NCBI GenBank assembly: GCA_964439625.1
Contig: CAYTPI010000017.1
Location: 1 to 64,000 of the forward strand
DNA: 64,000 bases
Source: CAYTPI01 sp964439625
GTDB lineage: Bacteria > Chloroflexota > Anaerolineae > Aggregatilineales > UBA3940
Direction: 5' to 3'
Positions 44,594-54,338 of the stretch are shown here, one piece after another (positions within the stretch are counted from its first letter, which is position 1; the number at the start of each line of letters is the position of its first letter). Below the pieces are notes generated by a model. That model searched no databases and was not told the DNA's origin. It was given only the letters and a program-made list of their open reading frames with translations. Made by a program: the position numbers and the translations under genes.

Positions 44594-45883
44594 ATGGCAG
44601 TTTCCATGAAGACCAACGCAGATATCGTCTCGATGCGCGAACAGCATGTACCGCGGGGTGTCGGTGTTGTCCATCCGATAGCAATCGCACGCGCAGAAGG
44701 TGCACGTGTCTGGGATATTGAAGGCAGAGAATACATCGACTGGATCGGTGGGATTGGTGTCTTGAATATTGGGCACAACCACCCCAAAGTGATAGCTGCC
44801 GTCAAGGCGCAGCTCGAAAACATGTCGCATGTTTGTTTTCAAGTGGCATCATACGAGCCTTATGTTGAACTTGCTGCCCGCCTCAATGAGGTGTTCCCCG
44901 GCTCTGGCCCTAACAAAACGATCTTCTTTAACTCGGGTGCAGAAGCTACTGAAAACTCGGTTAAGATTGCGCGGGCTTATACCAACCGTCCTGGCATCAT
45001 TGCCTTTAAGAGCAGCTTCCACGGGCGTACCTTAATGGGCATGAGTCTGACTGGCAAGAGCAACCCCTACAAGCAGAATTTTGGCCCGTTCGCCCCTGAG
45101 ATTTACCACGCGTCGTATCCGTATGAGTATCGCGGCATAACCACCGACAAGGCAATCAAAGCGCTGCATGAGTTGTTCAAAACGACGGTTGCCGCAGATC
45201 GGGTTGCTGCCATCATCATTGAGCCGCAGCTTGGTGAAGGTGGTTTTGTGGCTGCACCAAAAGACTTTATGCAAGAACTGCGCCAAATTTGTACGGATAA
45301 CGGCATCGTTTTTGTAGCCGACGAAATTCAGTCCGGCTTTGGGCGCACGGGCAAAATGTTCGCCATTGAACACAGTGACGTTGAACCTGATCTGATTACG
45401 GCTGCGAAAAGTATTGCTGGGGGCATGCCGCTCTCCGCTGTCATGGGGAAAGCTGACATTATGGATGCCCCAGCGCCCGGCGGCATGGGGGGCACTTACG
45501 CAGGCGCGCCTGCTTCGTGTGCGGCTGGCTTAGCCGTGCTCGATGTGTTCGAAGCAGAAAATATCCTTGAGCAAGCCCAGCAAGTCGGCGAGAAGCTGCA
45601 TGCAACCTTCCGCAGTTGGCAAACTGAATTCCCGCAGCTTGGCGATGTACGCGGTCTCGGCCCGATGACGGCTATAGAAGTGGTTAAAGACCCGGAGACC
45701 AAAGAGCCAGCCACCGACCTCGCTAAGGCTATTGTTCACTCTGCTCGTGAGAAAGGTTTGCTGTTGTTGTGGTCTGGGTTGTACAGCAACACATTACGAG
45801 TGTTGGTGCCTGTCACCATCGAGGCTGATCTGCTTGACCGTTCGCTCGATATCCTCCATGAGGCCATCGTAGAGAACGTTTAA
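44594..45883 (+). CDS. gabT: Class III aminotransferase, 4-aminobutyrate type
   Basis: 429 residues. PLP lysine in TAAKSIAGGMPLSAVMG, phosphate loop FFNSGAEATENSVKIAR, DEIQSGFGRTGK and GGTYAGAPASCAAGLAVLD. The pattern is that of GabT-like omega-aminotransferases, which turn GABA into succinic semialdehyde. In the operon it would accept the amino acid freed by the PuuD-like hydrolases. AGGAGAG lies before the ATG. Confidence 0.92.
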   Translation: MAVSMKTNADIVSMREQHVPRGVGVVHPIAIARAEGARVWDIEGREYIDWIGGIGVLNIGHNHPKVIAAVKAQLENMSHVCFQVASYEPYVELAARLNEVFPGSGPNKTIFFNSGAEATENSVKIARAYTNRPGIIAFKSSFHGRTLMGMSLTGKSNPYKQNFGPFAPEIYHASYPYEYRGITTDKAIKALHELFKTTVAADRVAAIIIEPQLGEGGFVAAPKDFMQELRQICTDNGIVFVADEIQSGFGRTGKMFAIEHSDVEPDLITAAKSIAGGMPLSAVMGKADIMDAPAPGGMGGTYAGAPASCAAGLAVLDVFEAENILEQAQQVGEKLHATFRSWQTEFPQLGDVRGLGPMTAIEVVKDPETKEPATDLAKAIVHSAREKGLLLLWSGLYSNTLRVLVPVTIEADLLDRSLDILHEAIVENV

Positions 45884-45946
45884 GAGGATTGCTAAGTTGC
45901 AGAGGGCATCACGTTTGGTGCCCTCTCTGATTCACGGGGGTAGGCT

Positions 45947-46654
45947 ATGAAAGTCGGCATTCTACATGCAGTCCCGCCAGACGAAGACATCGGCGCAGTC
46001 TCCGATGCTGATAAGCTGCGGCGTTTTTTGATGTCGGCAGATGCTAACATCACCTTTAAGACCTATGAGGCCACACGCGGCGACTTGCCTACCGACCCGG
46101 CTGAGTGCGATGCTTATGCCATCACGGGCAGCCCCGCTAGCACCTACCATGACAAAGAATGGATTCGCCAGACGGAAGCCTTCATCAGGGAGGCATACGC
46201 GCATGGCGCTAGGTTAATCGGCATTTGCTTTGGGCATCAGTTGATCGCCCAGGCCTTGGGCGGCAAAGTTGAACCGTCTGCGGCGGGCTGGCTGCTCGGT
46301 GTTGAGCCGTTTGAAGTAAGGGCTAAGCGCCCGTGGATGCAGCCAATGAAACCCACCGGGGTATACAACCTCTATTGGATCAACCACGATATTGTCACCG
46401 TTTTGCCGGAAGGTGCGGAAATCATTGGCTCGCACCCCGCTTGTGAGACGGCGGCCTTTGCCATTGATGATCAGGTCTTGTGTATTCAGGCTCATCCGGA
46501 GCAACCAGCTGAGTTCCTCTTTCAGGTCGTCGACTACTTGGCTCCGGTCACAACGCCACAAGAAACCCACCGGGCCCGCGAGACGCTCGAGTCACTTCAA
46601 TCAGAAGGGTACCTGTTGAGTCATTGGATGATAAACTTCCTCAAATTTGGTTAA
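45947..46654 (+). CDS. Class I glutamine amidotransferase-like protein (GMP synthase-type)
   Basis: 235 residues. Nucleophile in IGICFGHQLIAQALGG, His-Glu in CIQAHPEQP, and ITGSPASTYHDKEW as the oxyanion region. Similar stand-alone domains act as gamma-glutamyl hydrolases; GGxxGxxPxxE-like GATase2 features are absent. It is the third amidotransferase-fold enzyme of the cluster, from a different subfamily than the two PuuD-like ones. GGGGGTAGGCT lies before the ATG. Last gene of the rightward set. Confidence 0.88.
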   Translation: MKVGILHAVPPDEDIGAVSDADKLRRFLMSADANITFKTYEATRGDLPTDPAECDAYAITGSPASTYHDKEWIRQTEAFIREAYAHGARLIGICFGHQLIAQALGGKVEPSAAGWLLGVEPFEVRAKRPWMQPMKPTGVYNLYWINHDIVTVLPEGAEIIGSHPACETAAFAIDDQVLCIQAHPEQPAEFLFQVVDYLAPVTTPQETHRARETLESLQSEGYLLSHWMINFLKFG

Positions 46655-46736
46655 CTCCCTGCGAGGGTTCTGCCACATAGAAAAGGAGAATAACGCTCAG
46701 GCAGACAAGAGAAGCTCGATTAGGACTTTTGACTAC

Positions 46737-46764
46737 TGGTTTCGATGTTGACAGCCGTTATAAT
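46737..46764 (+). promoter_or_regulatory. Possible promoter of the kynA-like gene
   Basis: A consensus TATAAT (46759-46764) lies 16 nt after a weak TGGTTT, 47 nt before the coding start. TTGACA occurs at 46748-46753 but too close to serve as its -35. Confidence 0.4.
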
Positions 46765-46810
46765 TTCTAACGGATTGAAACTAATTAAATTTTGACGGTT
46801 GCCATAGAAA

Positions 46811-47587
46811 ATGACAGACCAAACAGATGCCCGTAAAAACTACGCTGAATACCTCGCACTAGACGCTTTACTGACGGCACAACTGCCCATGTCCGAGCAT
46901 CTGGACGAGCTGCACTTCATTATTATCCATCAGGTGCATGAGTTGTGGTTTAAGTTGGCGATCCATTATTTGGAGCGCGTCCGAGATGCCATGGATGCTG
47001 ACGACATACTAGAGGCAACGCGCCTATTGACACAAGTTGCGGGCATGTTCGAGAATGCACAACAGACTACCCAGCACTTGCACACGCTGCCACCGATGGC
47101 TTTTCACCGGTTCCGGTTGTTGTTAGCCCCCGGCTCTGGGCTGCAATCGTATCAATTCCGCGAGATCGAGTTCCTGTGTGGTCTACGCGATGAGCGCCAC
47201 GTCAAGTGGGTACAACGGGTGCTGCCGACCAACCGCGAGTATGAAAGTGTCTGGGGCAGGCTGCAACAACCTTCAATCAACGAGGCCTTCCGTGCACTTT
47301 TGGAACGCCACAACATAGATGCCGCTTCAGTTTATGCGACCCCGGAAGAGCACCCTGCGCTCTACCAACTCTGCGATGTGCTGTCTGTGCTAGATCAACG
47401 TATTATTGACTGGCGCTTCGCCCATATTCAGTTGGTAGAACGGACGATTGGCACATCAGTTACTGGGACGGGCGGCACCATGCACGATTATCTTCGCAGC
47501 ACACTGGATCGGCGCTTATTCCCTGAGTTGTGGGAGGCGCGCAACATTCTATCTGCTCGCGTTAACCAAGGCGCTAAGCTGACTTAG
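46811..47587 (+). CDS. kynA: Tryptophan 2,3-dioxygenase family protein
   Basis: 258 residues. The TDO landmarks HFIIIHQVHELWFKL (substrate pocket), FREIEFLCG and WRFAHIQLVERTIG (proximal heme His) followed by GTGGTMHDYLRSTL and RRLFPELWEAR are all present. Heme-dependent opening of the indole ring yields N-formylkynurenine. No kynurenine formamidase or kynureninase lies beside it. It has its own upstream region and may or may not belong to the amine regulon; no palindrome is seen in front of it. Confidence 0.92.
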   Translation: MTDQTDARKNYAEYLALDALLTAQLPMSEHLDELHFIIIHQVHELWFKLAIHYLERVRDAMDADDILEATRLLTQVAGMFENAQQTTQHLHTLPPMAFHRFRLLLAPGSGLQSYQFREIEFLCGLRDERHVKWVQRVLPTNREYESVWGRLQQPSINEAFRALLERHNIDAASVYATPEEHPALYQLCDVLSVLDQRIIDWRFAHIQLVERTIGTSVTGTGGTMHDYLRSTLDRRLFPELWEARNILSARVNQGAKLT

Positions 47588-47611
47588 TGCTCGCTTTAGG
47601 TGTTTCGCCGT

Positions 47612-49018
47612 CTAAAATAGAAAAGTAAAATCTAATCGTTGGAAGTACGGTACCTGCGTGTTGACGATTGCCAACAGGTTCATGGTGAAGATTATTAGGA
47701 TGAAGCAGGCTGGCAGCAGTTTTTTTGTTTTGTCTGATAGCCCACTCAGTCCGAGAATCAAGAGGGTAGACAGTGGGATAACAGCAACCAGAAAGTGCCG
47801 TGCGGTAGGGATGTAACGCTCTGGCTGGATGCGCATCAGGTGCATGAGGAAGGCGAGAATAACTACTACCTCCATCAGGATAAAGTGTTTGGTGACTGTT
47901 TCAGGGTGCGGGTGGCTAAACCACCAGCGCCCCAGTCCGTAAACGGCAGCGAGACTAAAGACCAGAACGATGCCATTCATTAACGTTGTGTAACTTGGTA
48001 CACCACTTGCAATGCCAGACCAATACGAGACGAACAGCCAGACCAACGGATCGACAAAGCCTGCTGCCCCATACTGCTGAAATTGTGCGAGAAAACTACG
48101 GGTGAGTGAGGTGAGGTTAACGCCCCCTGAAATCGCGAATGTTTGGTCAAACGCACGCGTAACGGTCATGGTTGCATCACCTAGGAACAACAACACAGCG
48201 ATGATCAATAATGCGCCGACTGGCACAAACATAACCGCCAACTTTAAGAGTGTTTGCTTCTGGAAGTGGGCAAGGAACAAGGCCGCCAAGCCAACTGGGA
48301 GCCCTAGCAGCGAGGTAGATTTCATCAAGAGACACAAGCCAAGGGCCGCCAGCCATAGCACATAGGGCCACAGGCTCGTCGGCTTCTCGATCAATAATAC
48401 GGATGCCAACACCATGCAACTGACAGCAAACACAGCCCCGACATCATTATTAAGGGAACTCATCGTCGTCAGGTAGCCGGTAGTGATGCCAATCAAGAGT
48501 GCGGTGGCAACGGCGAGATAGGGCTTGCGGGGCATAAATACACGATTGATACTGTATGCCATCACACCGACAAGCATTGACAGCAGCACTGACAGAATTC
48601 GGCTGGTTCGCACTTCGGCAATGACGCTCTGTGCCCCGGTGGTTCGCCAAGCTGCGGCGTTTAACATGTAGTAGCCAGGGAGTTCATCAAACTGCCAGCC
48701 TGACTTGCCAATTTCAAGGCAGTGGGCTGCTGTTGCTTCACAGGGGTCGGTCTGTTCCTGATACTCATCGTAGGAGGTCAACGGATCGGTAAAACGATCA
48801 TAGATGCCCGGAATGGCTTCGCCCTTGGTGGGGCGGCGGTTATTCTCACGTAAAAAGTAGATGTATTCATAGTGGGTTGTCTCGTCATAAAAAGCCCAGA
48901 TTGGTGTCGAAAAGGCGTGGAAAAAACCCAGTACCGCGAATAGTATTAAAGTAATAGACAGCGTCTGTTTTGGGTTAATTTGACTGCGGTTGCTCAGGTC
49001 TAGGATGTTTCTTGGCAT
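47612..49018 (-). CDS. Polytopic membrane protein, DUF2142/GT-C glycosyltransferase-like
   Basis: 468 residues with about 10-12 hydrophobic helices. After helix 1 the loop PIWAFYDETTHYEYIYFLRENNRRP carries the acidic DE pair typical of GT-C enzymes and DUF2142 proteins. SLNNDVGAVFAVSCMVLA is a later family block. A role in transferring a polyprenyl-linked sugar outside the membrane is inferred. Convergent with kynA across 24 nt. Confidence 0.75.
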   Translation of the reverse strand: MPRNILDLSNRSQINPKQTLSITLILFAVLGFFHAFSTPIWAFYDETTHYEYIYFLRENNRRPTKGEAIPGIYDRFTDPLTSYDEYQEQTDPCEATAAHCLEIGKSGWQFDELPGYYMLNAAAWRTTGAQSVIAEVRTSRILSVLLSMLVGVMAYSINRVFMPRKPYLAVATALLIGITTGYLTTMSSLNNDVGAVFAVSCMVLASVLLIEKPTSLWPYVLWLAALGLCLLMKSTSLLGLPVGLAALFLAHFQKQTLLKLAVMFVPVGALLIIAVLLFLGDATMTVTRAFDQTFAISGGVNLTSLTRSFLAQFQQYGAAGFVDPLVWLFVSYWSGIASGVPSYTTLMNGIVLVFSLAAVYGLGRWWFSHPHPETVTKHFILMEVVVILAFLMHLMRIQPERYIPTARHFLVAVIPLSTLLILGLSGLSDKTKKLLPACFILIIFTMNLLAIVNTQVPYFQRLDFTFLF

Positions 49019-49128
49019 AACTGTTTACTCGGCTGGTTAGTCGTTCACTGTCTATTGTGTACGCTTAAGGATAGGAGAGCAATCAATGGGTAGCGACGAC
49101 AAAATAAAACAACGATGGTGTGTGAGCC

Positions 49129-50864
49129 GTGCTCAAAGCGCTATTTAACATGCTGGCACTTAGTACTGCAATTATTCTTGTCTTTGTGTACCTGTTTGGC
49201 TTGAGCCTTCGGCACTTAGAAAAGCTGCCAACGCTTTATAAACGGTTGGTGCTGGGGCTTACCTTCGGGACGTTTGGCCTCGTTAATGTGATGACGACAA
49301 CGACAATTGTGCCGGGGCTGGTCATCGATGGTCGCAATGCGTTTGTGATTGTTGCCAGCGTCTTCGGTGGCTGGGTCAGTGGCGCAGTTGCAACAGTGAT
49401 GATTCTGGCTTACCGCGTTTTTGTGATCGGCGGAATGGGTGCTTGGCCGGCTGCCCTCAACTTGGTGCCGATAATTTGGATTGGCGTTTATTGGTATAAA
49501 CGCGACAGCGTACCGACAGCACTTCAATGGCTGTATCTTGGCTGCTGGTGTTGGCGTCAGTTTGGGCATTGCTTCCAGTTGATGCTGCCCGTCAGTTTAG
49601 CCAGTCTTTCGTGCCGATTGGCCTAGTATTCTACCTCGTGATGCCGCTGTTGATGGGCCTGTTAATCGCCCGCGAATACTGTCGTCTTGATCTGATTGAG
49701 GCACTCCGCCGAAGTGAGCAACGCTTTCAGATATTGTTTAACCAGTCATTCTAATTTATGAGCTTATTAGACACTGATGGTACGGTGTTGGAAACCAATC
49801 AAACGGCGTTGCTCTTCGGTGGCTTAACCGAGGAAAAGGTGATCGGCAAACCCCTTTGGGAGGCTTCGTGGTGGGCGTATTCAACCGTCGTCCAAGATCT
49901 TTTGAAGGACGCGATTGCACGTGCGGCAGAAGGCGAATTTATTCGCTATCCAGAACAAGTGATGGGGAGTGACAACGCTTTAGTGACCATCGACTTTTCT
50001 ATCAAGCCAATTCTGGATCCAGACGGACGTGTGTACCAGCTAATCTCTGAAGGTAGAGATATTACCAGTGAACTGGAGACCAGCGAACGGCAGCTTCAAT
50101 TAACTCTGCAACGTGAAATGAACGAGCTTATCCGGCAGTTTGTTCAAGATGCATCACACCATTTGCGGACTCCGTTGACCATTATGACCACCACATTGTT
50201 TCTGGTTGAGAAGACGGCTGAGACAGCGCTTGACGCAAGCGGTGATGATAACTAAAAGATGTACGCAAGTGCGTTGCGAACAATTATAGGTAAAGTGCCA
50301 AATATGCGTCGTGCTCTGACGGACTTGACGCACGTTATTAAAGAACTGCTGCAATTGGCTCAGGCATCGCCGATCCAACAGGTAGCACCTGAACGAACTG
50401 ATGTCATAGAAACTATCCACGAAGAACTGGCACAATACCGAGACCTGATTGCAAAAACGGGTCTCTCATTGACTTTCCACAACGTATCTCTGCCAGTCTA
50501 TGCCCAAATTGGATCTAAGGATCTTCGCTACATTGTGCAAAACTTGATCGAGAATGCCATTCGCTACACACCAAAAGATGGTTCTATTGCCATTGGGATT
50601 GAACGAGAACCCGGATATGTATGGTTACAGGTTAAAGACACGGGAATTGGCATCGCCCAAAAAGACTTAGCAAGAATATTTGAGCGCTTCTACCGGACAG
50701 AGGCCGCCCAACTGCATTCACATGGGGGTACCGGTTTAGGGTTAGCCATTGTTAGAAAGAAGGTTGAGGCCTATGGTGGTCAGATTAGTGTGGACAGCAC
50801 AGTAGGCGAAGGGTCAGTGTTTCGCGTGCGCTTGCCAGCCGCCAGCACCAAACCCTTAACATAA
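49129..50864 (+). pseudogene. Membrane sensor histidine kinase (5TMR-PAS-HisKA-HATPase), multiply disrupted
   Basis: The pieces join into one kinase. A 5TMR-LYT membrane part (MLKALFNMLALSTAIILVF and following) comes first, then PAS (ILFNQSF / MSLLDTDGTVLETNQTAL), H-box ASHHLRTPLTIM, N-box NLIENAIRYTP, DTGIGI, FERFYR and GGTGLGLAI. The frame breaks near 49535-49575, probably twice (frame 1, then a short LAAGVGVSLGI stretch, then frame 3). Two TAA codons interrupt the final frame at 49752-49754 and 50253-50255. Both stand where CAA would fit. The downstream coding is otherwise well kept, so decay is recent, or the stops need explaining. Confidence 0.85.
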
Positions 50865-50930
50865 AGCATTGTAGAAACGCTTGTATCCTAGGTGTACAGA
50901 TCCATGGCACCATGGTACACTTCTTCCGCT

Positions 50931-53162
50931 ATGAACACCCTCGAATGGATCATCTGGGCAGGGGCACTCCTGCTTACTGGCGCCTACGTTACGTGGCGCT
51001 ATAGAAGTTGGCGCAGCACTTTGCTTATTTTGATGGTAGTTGCTGTTCCGCTGGCGTTATCACTTGACCGGATGACTCAGTTTATGACCATCGATGAGCC
51101 TTACTTCACGTTTGAGGCCAATTATCTGGCAAGTATGTCTGAAACGCGCTTCTGGTTTGAGTATGGCGGCAAGTTTCGGACGTCTTACATGGTCTATGCC
51201 ATACCAATGCGCGCCTTTTCCCTTATCGCGCCGAATTGGACGGAAGTCCAAGACTATACATTGTTGAAGGTAGCGAGTTGGCTTGTTAGTTTTGTTTTGC
51301 TGGGCCTAACCCATTGGCTGCTGGAACGTGAATTTATTGCAGACGTCCGCAGTCGCCCAGCGTTTTTCCTGCTGTTTTTTGTGACGTATTTGCTGTTGCC
51401 TGTGAATGATGCCATTCTGAGGGCCTTTACCTACGATGCGCTATCTCTGCAATTGGGCGTGTTGGCTGTCATTCTAATCGTGGTGGCGTTTCGGCAAAGT
51501 AGCCCACAGGTGGGGCTTATCGCTGTCCTCGCTGTTTTTCTGGCAGCACAGGAAAAACCCAATATTGCTCCGATTTTGTTTGTAATCATCCCGCTTTATG
51601 CCTATCTTGGGGCATCGATCAATGCGCGCGGCAGAGATTCTTTGACTTTGCTCGTCAAAGGGCCGTTGACCTATCTCGGTATTGCAATGATACTGACATT
51701 GGGGCTCAGTTTAATAGAAGCAACTTTGTTGACGGCCGCTCGTAATTTTCGCGATGGTCTGCTGTTATTCCCCAGCATTATTGACCCCTACACATCGTGG
51801 GCTCAGTCAGTCAGTACGTTTACATTTGGGGTGACGGTGTCGTCAGGGGGCAACATCCTTGTGTTGTTAGCAACAATTGCCCTTTTTTATGTCGGCACAC
51901 TATCAGTGATTGCATCTGATTGGCTGTTAAAACAAGTTGGTGAGGTGCAGGTGCTTCAGCCGCTGCTCAAGTGGGGCGCGGCCTTGCTGCTGATCGCTGT
52001 TATTGGGCTGGGCCTCTACGGTGCGCTGGGTGTAGAGGGGTATCTGGCTGGCGTCCGTCCGATTGAAGCGGGCAGCTATGCTCCGGCAACTACCAACCCC
52101 TTTATGGGCGGTGCTCGCTACTTTGGTGCGGAGACTTTCTTGGGGCATACACTTTCCTTTGTCGCCTACCAATGCGGCCTTGTGTTAACGGATGTGCCGA
52201 CTGTCTTTTGGGCGTTAGCAGCGGGTACGATGCTGCTGAGTCTATTTGTGCGCCTAGAGCGATCTGTGGTGCGGCAGGCTGACGCTAGTTCAACCCCGTT
52301 GACCTTGCAACTGGCAGGGGCTTCATCCTACAATAAAATGAGAGTATGGTTGCTCCCGCTCAGCACGGTGACGCCTGAACCGTATACGGACTCGCTGCGG
52401 GAAAACACGCTCTGGACGCGTTCGGCAGTCGGCCGGTTCCGCTTACGACCATCAGGCAGCCAATCAATGGTTGGGCTTTACTTAGCCTTAATCGGTGGCC
52501 TGTTGCTGCCGATTGCCTTTGGCGTCTTCAACATTCCCTATCCTGTTCCCTATTCATCCCGCTATATGAACGTCGGCGTTGTGCTGATCGTGCTGATGCT
52601 GTGTGTGATCGCATGGCAGCGTATTCAGATTCTACGCCCAGTGTGGCAGTATATCCTTGTGGGTGGTTACATTATGCTGTTCATCGCTGAACTGCTGCCA
52701 TTTGGCCCGTTCTATGGTGCCTTCCGTCCTATCTGGCTGAACCCATCTGAAGAGATGCAAGCTGGCGTCGCAGTACCGGCATGGGGCGGTTGGGGCGAAG
52801 AAGTGATGCAAGTCGGTATACTTATTCAGGAACAGTGTGGGCAAGACGACCCTGCTGCTGATGCACCAGCTTGGGCCAGCCAACCCTGCGATGCGATTGA
52901 CTTCTACGGGGCATTTCCTGGCATTTGGTTCATCAGCCCAACAGAAATGATTAACACCAGTCTCAGTGTTGATCCATTCACCTACACGGATGAAACAGAC
53001 TATTGGATCGTTTCTCGCTCTGCATTAATCATTGGCTGGGCCAGCATTCCTACCATCGAACCAGAAGCCACATTAAGCTATCGCGACTATTCATATGCGT
53101 GGGTATACCAAGGAAGTAAGCTGGCAGAATCCGGTTATTTTGGGTCTGATCGACGTGAGTAG
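50931..53162 (+). CDS. Large polytopic membrane protein, GT-C type
   Basis: About 743 residues from the ATG at 50931 (a GTG at 50892 is in frame; neither has a clear ribosome site). More than ten hydrophobic helices; the first loop has LDRMTQFMTIDEPYFTFEANYLAS, with acidic residues where GT-C catalytic residues lie. The C-terminal soluble part (about 560-743) contains Cys pairs and a terminal beta-rich stretch. Probably a surface sugar or lipid-linked transferase; the fold is inferred from topology only. Confidence 0.65.
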   Translation: MNTLEWIIWAGALLLTGAYVTWRYRSWRSTLLILMVVAVPLALSLDRMTQFMTIDEPYFTFEANYLASMSETRFWFEYGGKFRTSYMVYAIPMRAFSLIAPNWTEVQDYTLLKVASWLVSFVLLGLTHWLLEREFIADVRSRPAFFLLFFVTYLLLPVNDAILRAFTYDALSLQLGVLAVILIVVAFRQSSPQVGLIAVLAVFLAAQEKPNIAPILFVIIPLYAYLGASINARGRDSLTLLVKGPLTYLGIAMILTLGLSLIEATLLTAARNFRDGLLLFPSIIDPYTSWAQSVSTFTFGVTVSSGGNILVLLATIALFYVGTLSVIASDWLLKQVGEVQVLQPLLKWGAALLLIAVIGLGLYGALGVEGYLAGVRPIEAGSYAPATTNPFMGGARYFGAETFLGHTLSFVAYQCGLVLTDVPTVFWALAAGTMLLSLFVRLERSVVRQADASSTPLTLQLAGASSYNKMRVWLLPLSTVTPEPYTDSLRENTLWTRSAVGRFRLRPSGSQSMVGLYLALIGGLLLPIAFGVFNIPYPVPYSSRYMNVGVVLIVLMLCVIAWQRIQILRPVWQYILVGGYIMLFIAELLPFGPFYGAFRPIWLNPSEEMQAGVAVPAWGGWGEEVMQVGILIQEQCGQDDPAADAPAWASQPCDAIDFYGAFPGIWFISPTEMINTSLSVDPFTYTDETDYWIVSRSALIIGWASIPTIEPEATLSYRDYSYAWVYQGSKLAESGYFGSDRRE

Positions 53163-53210
53163 AGCAACCTTGTGCCACACAAAGATCGTCAGTTAAGGAG
53201 CTGCACACAT

Positions 53211-53735
53211 ATGGGGAAGACAAAATCAGTATTTATGGTTCTTATTGTTATGATGCTAGCACTCGTGGGTTGTGAGTTCGGTGGTGGCGAGCCACCAGAC
53301 GTTGGGGATAGCGGTGGTCTAAACTTTAATGTGCGCCCGGCTGGGGAGCGCCCCACTGCCACCTTTGCCCCTACCGAAATCCCAGAGCTGACGCTTGGGG
53401 AAGATGGTCGTGAAACGACAATTGAAGACTCGTTGGAAATCAACGGACGCTGGGGTAACTCACTGCTTCAGGGTGAGGCCCACAACTATACCTTTGAAGG
53501 GACTGCTGGGCAGCAGTTGGCGATTACCGTGCAGCGTGTTGGTGATAGTGGCAACCCAGCCTTCGACCTCTACGGCCCCGACAATAAACTAATCCTTGGG
53601 GATGCTCTTAGTGGGTTTAATCGCTACGATGCCATGGCTGACGTAGACCTCCCGGCCGACGGCAGCTACACCATCCGGGTGTACATGTATGATGTCCAAC
53701 GAGGTAGCTACGCCATCAACTTGTTGGAACGTTAA
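53211..53735 (+). CDS. Lipoprotein with PPC-like beta-sandwich domain
   Basis: 174 residues from the ATG at 53211 (TAAGGAG upstream). Signal peptide with lipobox LVGC, then a Gly/Pro-rich linker. The C-terminal domain (GEAHNYTFEGTAGQQLAITVQ, FDLYGPDNKLILGDA, ADGSYTIRVYMYD) matches the bacterial pre-peptidase C-terminal (PPC) pattern. There is no catalytic domain; it probably sits on the cell surface. Confidence 0.8.
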   Translation: MGKTKSVFMVLIVMMLALVGCEFGGGEPPDVGDSGGLNFNVRPAGERPTATFAPTEIPELTLGEDGRETTIEDSLEINGRWGNSLLQGEAHNYTFEGTAGQQLAITVQRVGDSGNPAFDLYGPDNKLILGDALSGFNRYDAMADVDLPADGSYTIRVYMYDVQRGSYAINLLER

Positions 53736-53760
53736 GCTGATATCTTCTTGATGAATGCAA

Positions 53761-53802
53761 AAATGGGGTCCCTTGTTTCACTAAAGGGACCCCATTTATT
53801 TT
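53761..53802 (+). terminator. Strong rho-independent terminator
   Basis: A 14-bp stem (arms 53761-53774 and 53784-53797, core GGGGTCCC/GGGACCCC) with a 9-nt loop is followed by ATTTTTG. A-rich sequence on the other side makes it bidirectional, also ending the HEAT gene transcript. Confidence 0.9.
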
Positions 53803-53819
53803 TGTTACCTAGTTGTGGC

Positions 53820-54338
53820 TTAGCTACCACGTCGGGCTTCGAGCGCAGCTAAAGCGCCAGGCGAGCCAATTTTTTCTAGAGCACGCGCAGCATATTTGGC
53901 AACGTGCTTATCTTCATCATTGAGAGCGTTCACAAGCTCGGGCACCGCGCTGGCATCACCGATGTTGCCCAAGACGACCGCTGCCATACGACGTGTTCCA
54001 GCGCGGTCTTCATCTAGTAACGGGACAACCTCGCGTGGGTCGCCAATGGTGCGCAGAGCTTTAGCTGCCAGAGAACTCGCAAATAGATACTCTTGAGCAT
54101 CAGCATGGTTGGCGACGACTTCGCGTAGCAGGGCAGCCGCACGGGGGTCACCAATTTCGCCGAACACAGTCAGGAGCTGGAGCCGTGCGTTACCACGCAC
54201 AGTCGGGAACATCTCCAGCAGTTCCGGGACGGCCTCTGCGCCCAGCTCGACCAAGGTCGCAAATGCTGCCTTGCGGATCAGTTCGTCCATGTTGTTAAGG
54301 TCAATGATCAGCTCAAAGAGATCGATGTCTTGTGTCAT
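53820..54338 (-). CDS. HEAT-repeat protein
   Basis: 172 residues made of about five HEAT/PBS-lyase-type helical repeats: IRKAAFATLVELGAEAVPEL, ARLQLLTVFGEIGDPRAAAL, AAKALRTIGDPREVVPLL, TRRMAAVVLGNIGDASAVPEL and VAKYAARALEKIGSPGALAAL. No catalytic residues; a binding scaffold. The partner is unknown. Confidence 0.88.
   Translation of the reverse strand: MTQDIDLFELIIDLNNMDELIRKAAFATLVELGAEAVPELLEMFPTVRGNARLQLLTVFGEIGDPRAAALLREVVANHADAQEYLFASSLAAKALRTIGDPREVVPLLDEDRAGTRRMAAVVLGNIGDASAVPELVNALNDEDKHVAKYAARALEKIGSPGALAALEARRGS

Noticed and set aside
49758..50864. Two separate small kinase genes
   Set aside because: Both pieces are in one frame and together form one PAS-HisKA-HATPase protein split only by TAA codons.
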